From Saccoglossus kowalevskii (lineage: Eukaryota; Hemichordata; Enteropneusta; Harrimaniidae): DNA of 11,577 nt. Positions 9,351 to 11,577 of this stretch are shown here, piece by piece; the first letter of the stretch is position 1, and each line of letters opens with the position of its first letter. Below the pieces are notes generated by a model. The model had not been told where the DNA came from and did not search any database. It saw nothing but the letters and a program-made list of their open reading frames with translations. The position numbers and the translations under genes are program-made. The DNA lies in assembly GCF_000003605.2 (NCBI RefSeq), contig NW_003113812.1, positions 1 through 11,577 of the forward strand, written 5' to 3'.

Positions 9351-11333
9351 CTATCTTCTTTCTATTCTGTGCGTATATGGTACTTTGCATATTAAATGTT
9401 TATGTACCTATCTTCTTTCTATTCTGTGCGTATATGGTACTTTGCATATTAAATGTTTATGTACCTATCTTCTTTCTTTTCTGTGCGTATACAGTACTTT
9501 GCATATTAAATGTTTATGTACCTATCTTCTTTCTATTCTGTGCGTATATGGTACTTTGCATATTAAATGTTTATGTACCTATCTTCTTTCTATTCTGTGC
9601 GTATATAGTACTTTGCATATTAAATGTTTATGTACCTATCTTCTTTCTATTCTGTGCGTATATGGTACTTTGCATATTAAATGATTATGTACCTATCTTC
9701 TTTCTATTCTGTGCGTATATGGTACTTTGCATATTAAATGTTTATATACCTATCTTCTTTCTATTCTGTGCGTATATAGTACTTTGCATATTAAATGTTT
9801 ATGTACCTATCTTCTTTCTATTCTGTGCGTATATGGTACTTTGCATATTAAATGTTTATGTACCTATCTTCTTTCTATTCTGTGCGTATATGGTACTTTG
9901 CATATTAAATGTTTATGTACCTATCTTCTTTCTATTCTGTGCGTATATGGTACTTTGCATATTAAATGTTTATGTACCTATCTTCTTTCTATTCTCTGCG
10001 TATATAGTACTTTGCATATTAAATGTTCATGTACCTATCTTCTTTCTATTCTGTGCGTATATAGTACTTTGCACATTAAATGTTTATGTACCTATCTTCT
10101 TTCTATTCTGTGCGTATATAGTACTTTGCATATTAAATGTTTATGTACGTATCTTCTTTCTATTCTGTGCGTATATGGTACTTTGCATATTAAATGTTTA
10201 TATACCTATCTTCTTTCTATTCTGTGCGTATATAGTACTTTGCATATTAAATGTTTATGTACCTATCTTCTTTCTATTCTGTGCGTATATGGTACTTTGC
10301 ATATTAAATGTTTATATACCTATCTTCTTTCTATTCTGTGCGTATATGTTACTTTTCATATTAAATGTTTATGTACCTATCTTCTTTCTATTCTGTGCGT
10401 ATATGGTACTTTGCATATTAAATGTTTATGTACCTATCTTCTTTCTATTCTGTGCGTATATGGTACTTTGCATATTAAATGTTTATGTACCTATCTTCTT
10501 TCTATTCTGTGCGTATATGGTACTTTGCATATTAAATGTTTATGTACCTATCTTCTTTCTATTCTGTGCGTATATAGTACTTTGCATATTAAATGTTTAT
10601 ATACCTATCTTCTTTCTATTCTGTGCGTATATAGTACTTTGCATATTAAATGTTTATGTACCTATCTTCTTTCTATTCTGTGCGTATATAGTACTTTGCA
10701 TATTAAGTGTTTATGTACCTATCTTCTTTCTATTCTGTGCGTATATGGTACTTTGCATATTAAATGTTTATGTACCTATCTTCTTTCTATTCTGTGCGTA
10801 TATAGTACTTTGCATATTAAATGTTTATATACCTATCTTCTTTCTATTCTGTGCGTATATAGTACTTTGCATATTAAATGTTTATGTACCTATCTTCTTT
10901 CTATTCTGTGCGTATATAGTACTTTGCATATTAAATGTTTATGTACCTATCTTCTTTCTATTCTGTGCGTATATGGTACTTTGCATATTAAATGTATATG
11001 TACCTATCTTCTTTCTATTCTGTGCGTATATAGTACTTTGCATATTAAATGTTTATGTACCTATCTTCTTTCTATTCTGTGCGTATATAGTACTTTGCAT
11101 ATTAAATGTTTATGTACCTATCTTCTTTCTATTCTGTGCGTATATAGTACTTTGCATATTAAATGTTTATGTACCTATCTTCTTTCTATTCTGTGCGTAT
11201 ATAGTACTTTGCATATTAAATGTTTATGTACCTATCTTCTTTCTATTCTGTGCGTATATGGTACTTTGCATATTAAATGATTATGTACCTATCGTCTTTC
11301 TATTCTGTGCGTATATGGTACTTTGCATATTAA

Positions 11334-11389
11334 ATGATTATGTACCTATGATAGTTTGCATTTAGAATATCTATGTGTTAATTCCTTTC
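11334..11389. repeat. Truncated and decayed terminal unit
   Basis: The last clean unit stops after ATGTACCTAT. The pyrimidine tract and TGTGCG are missing, and the sequence passes to GATAGTTTGCATTTAGAATA and then CTATGTG. That remnant resembles the AT-rich half of a unit (ATAGTACTTTGCATATTA, then AATGTTTATG) with a 3-bp and a 1-bp deletion, one insertion and a few substitutions. The array therefore fades out here rather than ending at a sharp boundary. The clean part to 11349 is certain. The decayed part rests on about 30 bases and is less sure. Confidence 0.6.
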
Positions 11390-11507
11390 CATCACGTGAT
11401 GCAATGTTACTGTATATTAACGAACCAGTCTGAACTTCATTTACAACTATCTCTTGCATTTCATCGGCAACATCGCAAACTATTCTATTCACGTAATTAT
11501 AACTCAT
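11346..11507 (-). other. Possible small or partial coding frame, unrecognised (53 codons)
   Basis: On the minus strand an ATG at 11507-11505 opens 53 codons ending in TAG at 11348-11346. The frame stays open upstream to a TAA at 11552-11550. The predicted peptide begins MSYNYVNRIVCDVADEMQEI, with an acidic, helix-like stretch, and ends in HRYSKCKLS. Purines are frequent at first codon positions, as in real genes. Its last codons and stop come from the decayed repeat unit, so if it was once a gene the array has replaced its end. I recognise no family, and nothing supports the start or any splice site. The opposite strand is also open here, so at most one of the two is real. Chance remains the likelier explanation. 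Confidence 0.2.
11390..11401. promoter_or_regulatory. 12-bp palindrome with CACGTG core
   Basis: CATCACGTGATG reads the same on both strands. It contains the canonical E-box CACGTG, the core bound by bHLH and bHLH-zip regulators of the Myc/USF/MITF/Cbf1 kind. It lies in the first bases of unique sequence beyond the repeat. No promoter, TATA box or transcription start can be tied to it, and a single site of this length can occur by chance. Confidence 0.25.
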
Positions 11508-11577
11508 TCGACATGTGTTACTTAGAACCTTATGCAGGAGAAGTGTTCCTTATTGTAGATGGAAAAGACGCACGAAA
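11402..11577. other. Non-repetitive right flank
   Basis: This is ordinary AT-rich unique sequence with no similarity to the 57-bp unit that I can see. It holds the weak minus-strand frame described separately. It also holds a plus-strand frame open from 11366 to the window end (about 70 codons, first ATG at 11399, ending in VFLIVDGKDAR). I see no tRNA, poly(A) signal, terminal inverted repeat or target-site duplication. Confidence 0.7.

Larger units (their letters stand above)
45..11349. repeat. 57-bp tandem repeat array, 198 units plus a truncated one
   Basis: This is a head-to-tail minisatellite/satellite array. Each unit has an AT-rich half (TTTGCATATTAAATG then TTTATGTACC) and a pyrimidine-rich half (TATCTTCTTTCTATTCTG) ending in TGTGCGTATAT. 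The next unit starts with a G or A before GTAC. Indexing the ATG of each unit gives 198 complete periods between 45 and 11334: 187 of 57 bp, two of 49, seven of 59, one of 60 and one of 58 followed by another of 58. Most units differ from the consensus at only one or two positions. The consensus is about 30% G+C with strong strand skew (28 T against 12 A as printed). Variants are clustered rather than scattered, showing local duplication and homogenisation. No function is visible. It could be a subtelomeric, pericentromeric or intronic array, and the window does not say which. Confidence 0.98.

Noticed and set aside
45-11349. CRISPR array
   Set aside because: The repeats are directly contiguous and the entire 57-bp unit is conserved. 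There are no unique spacers between conserved repeats, no leader and no cas genes.
45-11349. Known centromeric satellite such as the primate alpha type
   Set aside because: The unit is 57 bp and its sequence does not resemble one I recognise. Three units equal 171 bp only by length.
45-11349. Mobile element carrying the array (terminal inverted repeats, target duplication)
   Set aside because: Both edges fade into decayed units. I see no inverted termini or duplicated target between 1-44 and 11390-11577.
6818-11365. 1515-codon plus-strand open frame, with similar long frames at 94-1212, 1792-2787, 2821-4704, 4650-8198, 8530-9684 and 9727-11280
   Set aside because: These are repeat translations that arise because 57 is a multiple of three. 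Two frames are open at once, starts are arbitrary ATGs in the unit, indels swap frames, and variants show no codon-position bias in either frame.
11366-11577. Plus-strand coding frame of about 70 codons, with a CYLEPYAGE stretch loosely like piggyBac-type transposase segments
   Set aside because: The resemblance covers only a few residues. The following residues do not fit, the frame overlaps a better-looking minus-strand frame, and no inverted repeats or other transposase motifs are present.
1-11577. tRNA, rRNA or other structured RNA gene
   Set aside because: No cloverleaf, conserved rRNA words or self-complementary region longer than a few bases is visible outside the short repeated GGTAC/GTACC words.

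Overview
This window is almost entirely one tandem-repeat array. A 57-bp unit is repeated head to tail 198 times from base 45 to base 11333. A 199th unit breaks off at about 11349, and there is repeat-derived but decayed sequence at both edges (1-44 and about 11350-11389). Only the last ~190 bases are ordinary, non-repetitive sequence. I see no convincing gene, RNA gene, mobile element or CRISPR array. The lack of genes over 11 kb, the AT-rich minisatellite/satellite structure (about 30% G+C in the consensus unit) and the layered higher-order repeats point to a eukaryotic nuclear genome. The sequence alone does not tell me which lineage.

The copy number comes from hand-indexing the ATG of the ATGTTTATG word in each unit. 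It falls at 45, 94, 143, 200, 1808, 4661, 4720, 8083, 8141, 8199 and 11334, and every interval is a whole number of 57-bp periods once the visible indels are counted. The exceptions are two 49-bp units at the left edge, seven 59-bp units with one extra TA, one 60-bp unit with three extra T, and two 58-bp units each with one extra base. The unit has four parts: an A/G toggle just before GTAC, an AT-rich half (TTTGCATATTAAATG), a GTACC word, and a pyrimidine-rich half ending in TGTGCGTAT with one CpG.

Layout. 1-44 is a decayed unit, so the array or its relics continue left of the window. 45-142 holds two short 49-bp units. 143-1170 shows 5-unit and 10-unit higher-order patterns. 1170-1750 is a cluster of TA-expanded and CCGTGCGTGTATGG units. 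1750-5280 is a diverse zone with copied rare-variant haplotypes (26-unit, 10-unit and 3-unit offsets). 5280-7110 is a more homogeneous core, including 13 consecutive G-type units. 7110-8140 is a nested higher-order zone. 8200-11333 resumes the diverse pattern and shares rare variants with 3.9-4.9 kb at an offset of 91-92 units. 11334-11389 is a broken and decayed edge unit. 11390-11577 is unique flank, with a 12-bp palindrome containing CACGTG and weak open frames on both strands.

The very long open frames across the array (up to 1515 codons) are an arithmetic by-product. 57 is divisible by three and the unit has no stop in two of its three forward frames. Both frames are equally preserved, all reverse frames are closed in every unit, and the common variants change amino acids in both frames, so I do not annotate them as genes. 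The interest of the window lies in how the array evolved: unequal exchange, local duplication and edge decay can be read from linked rare variants.
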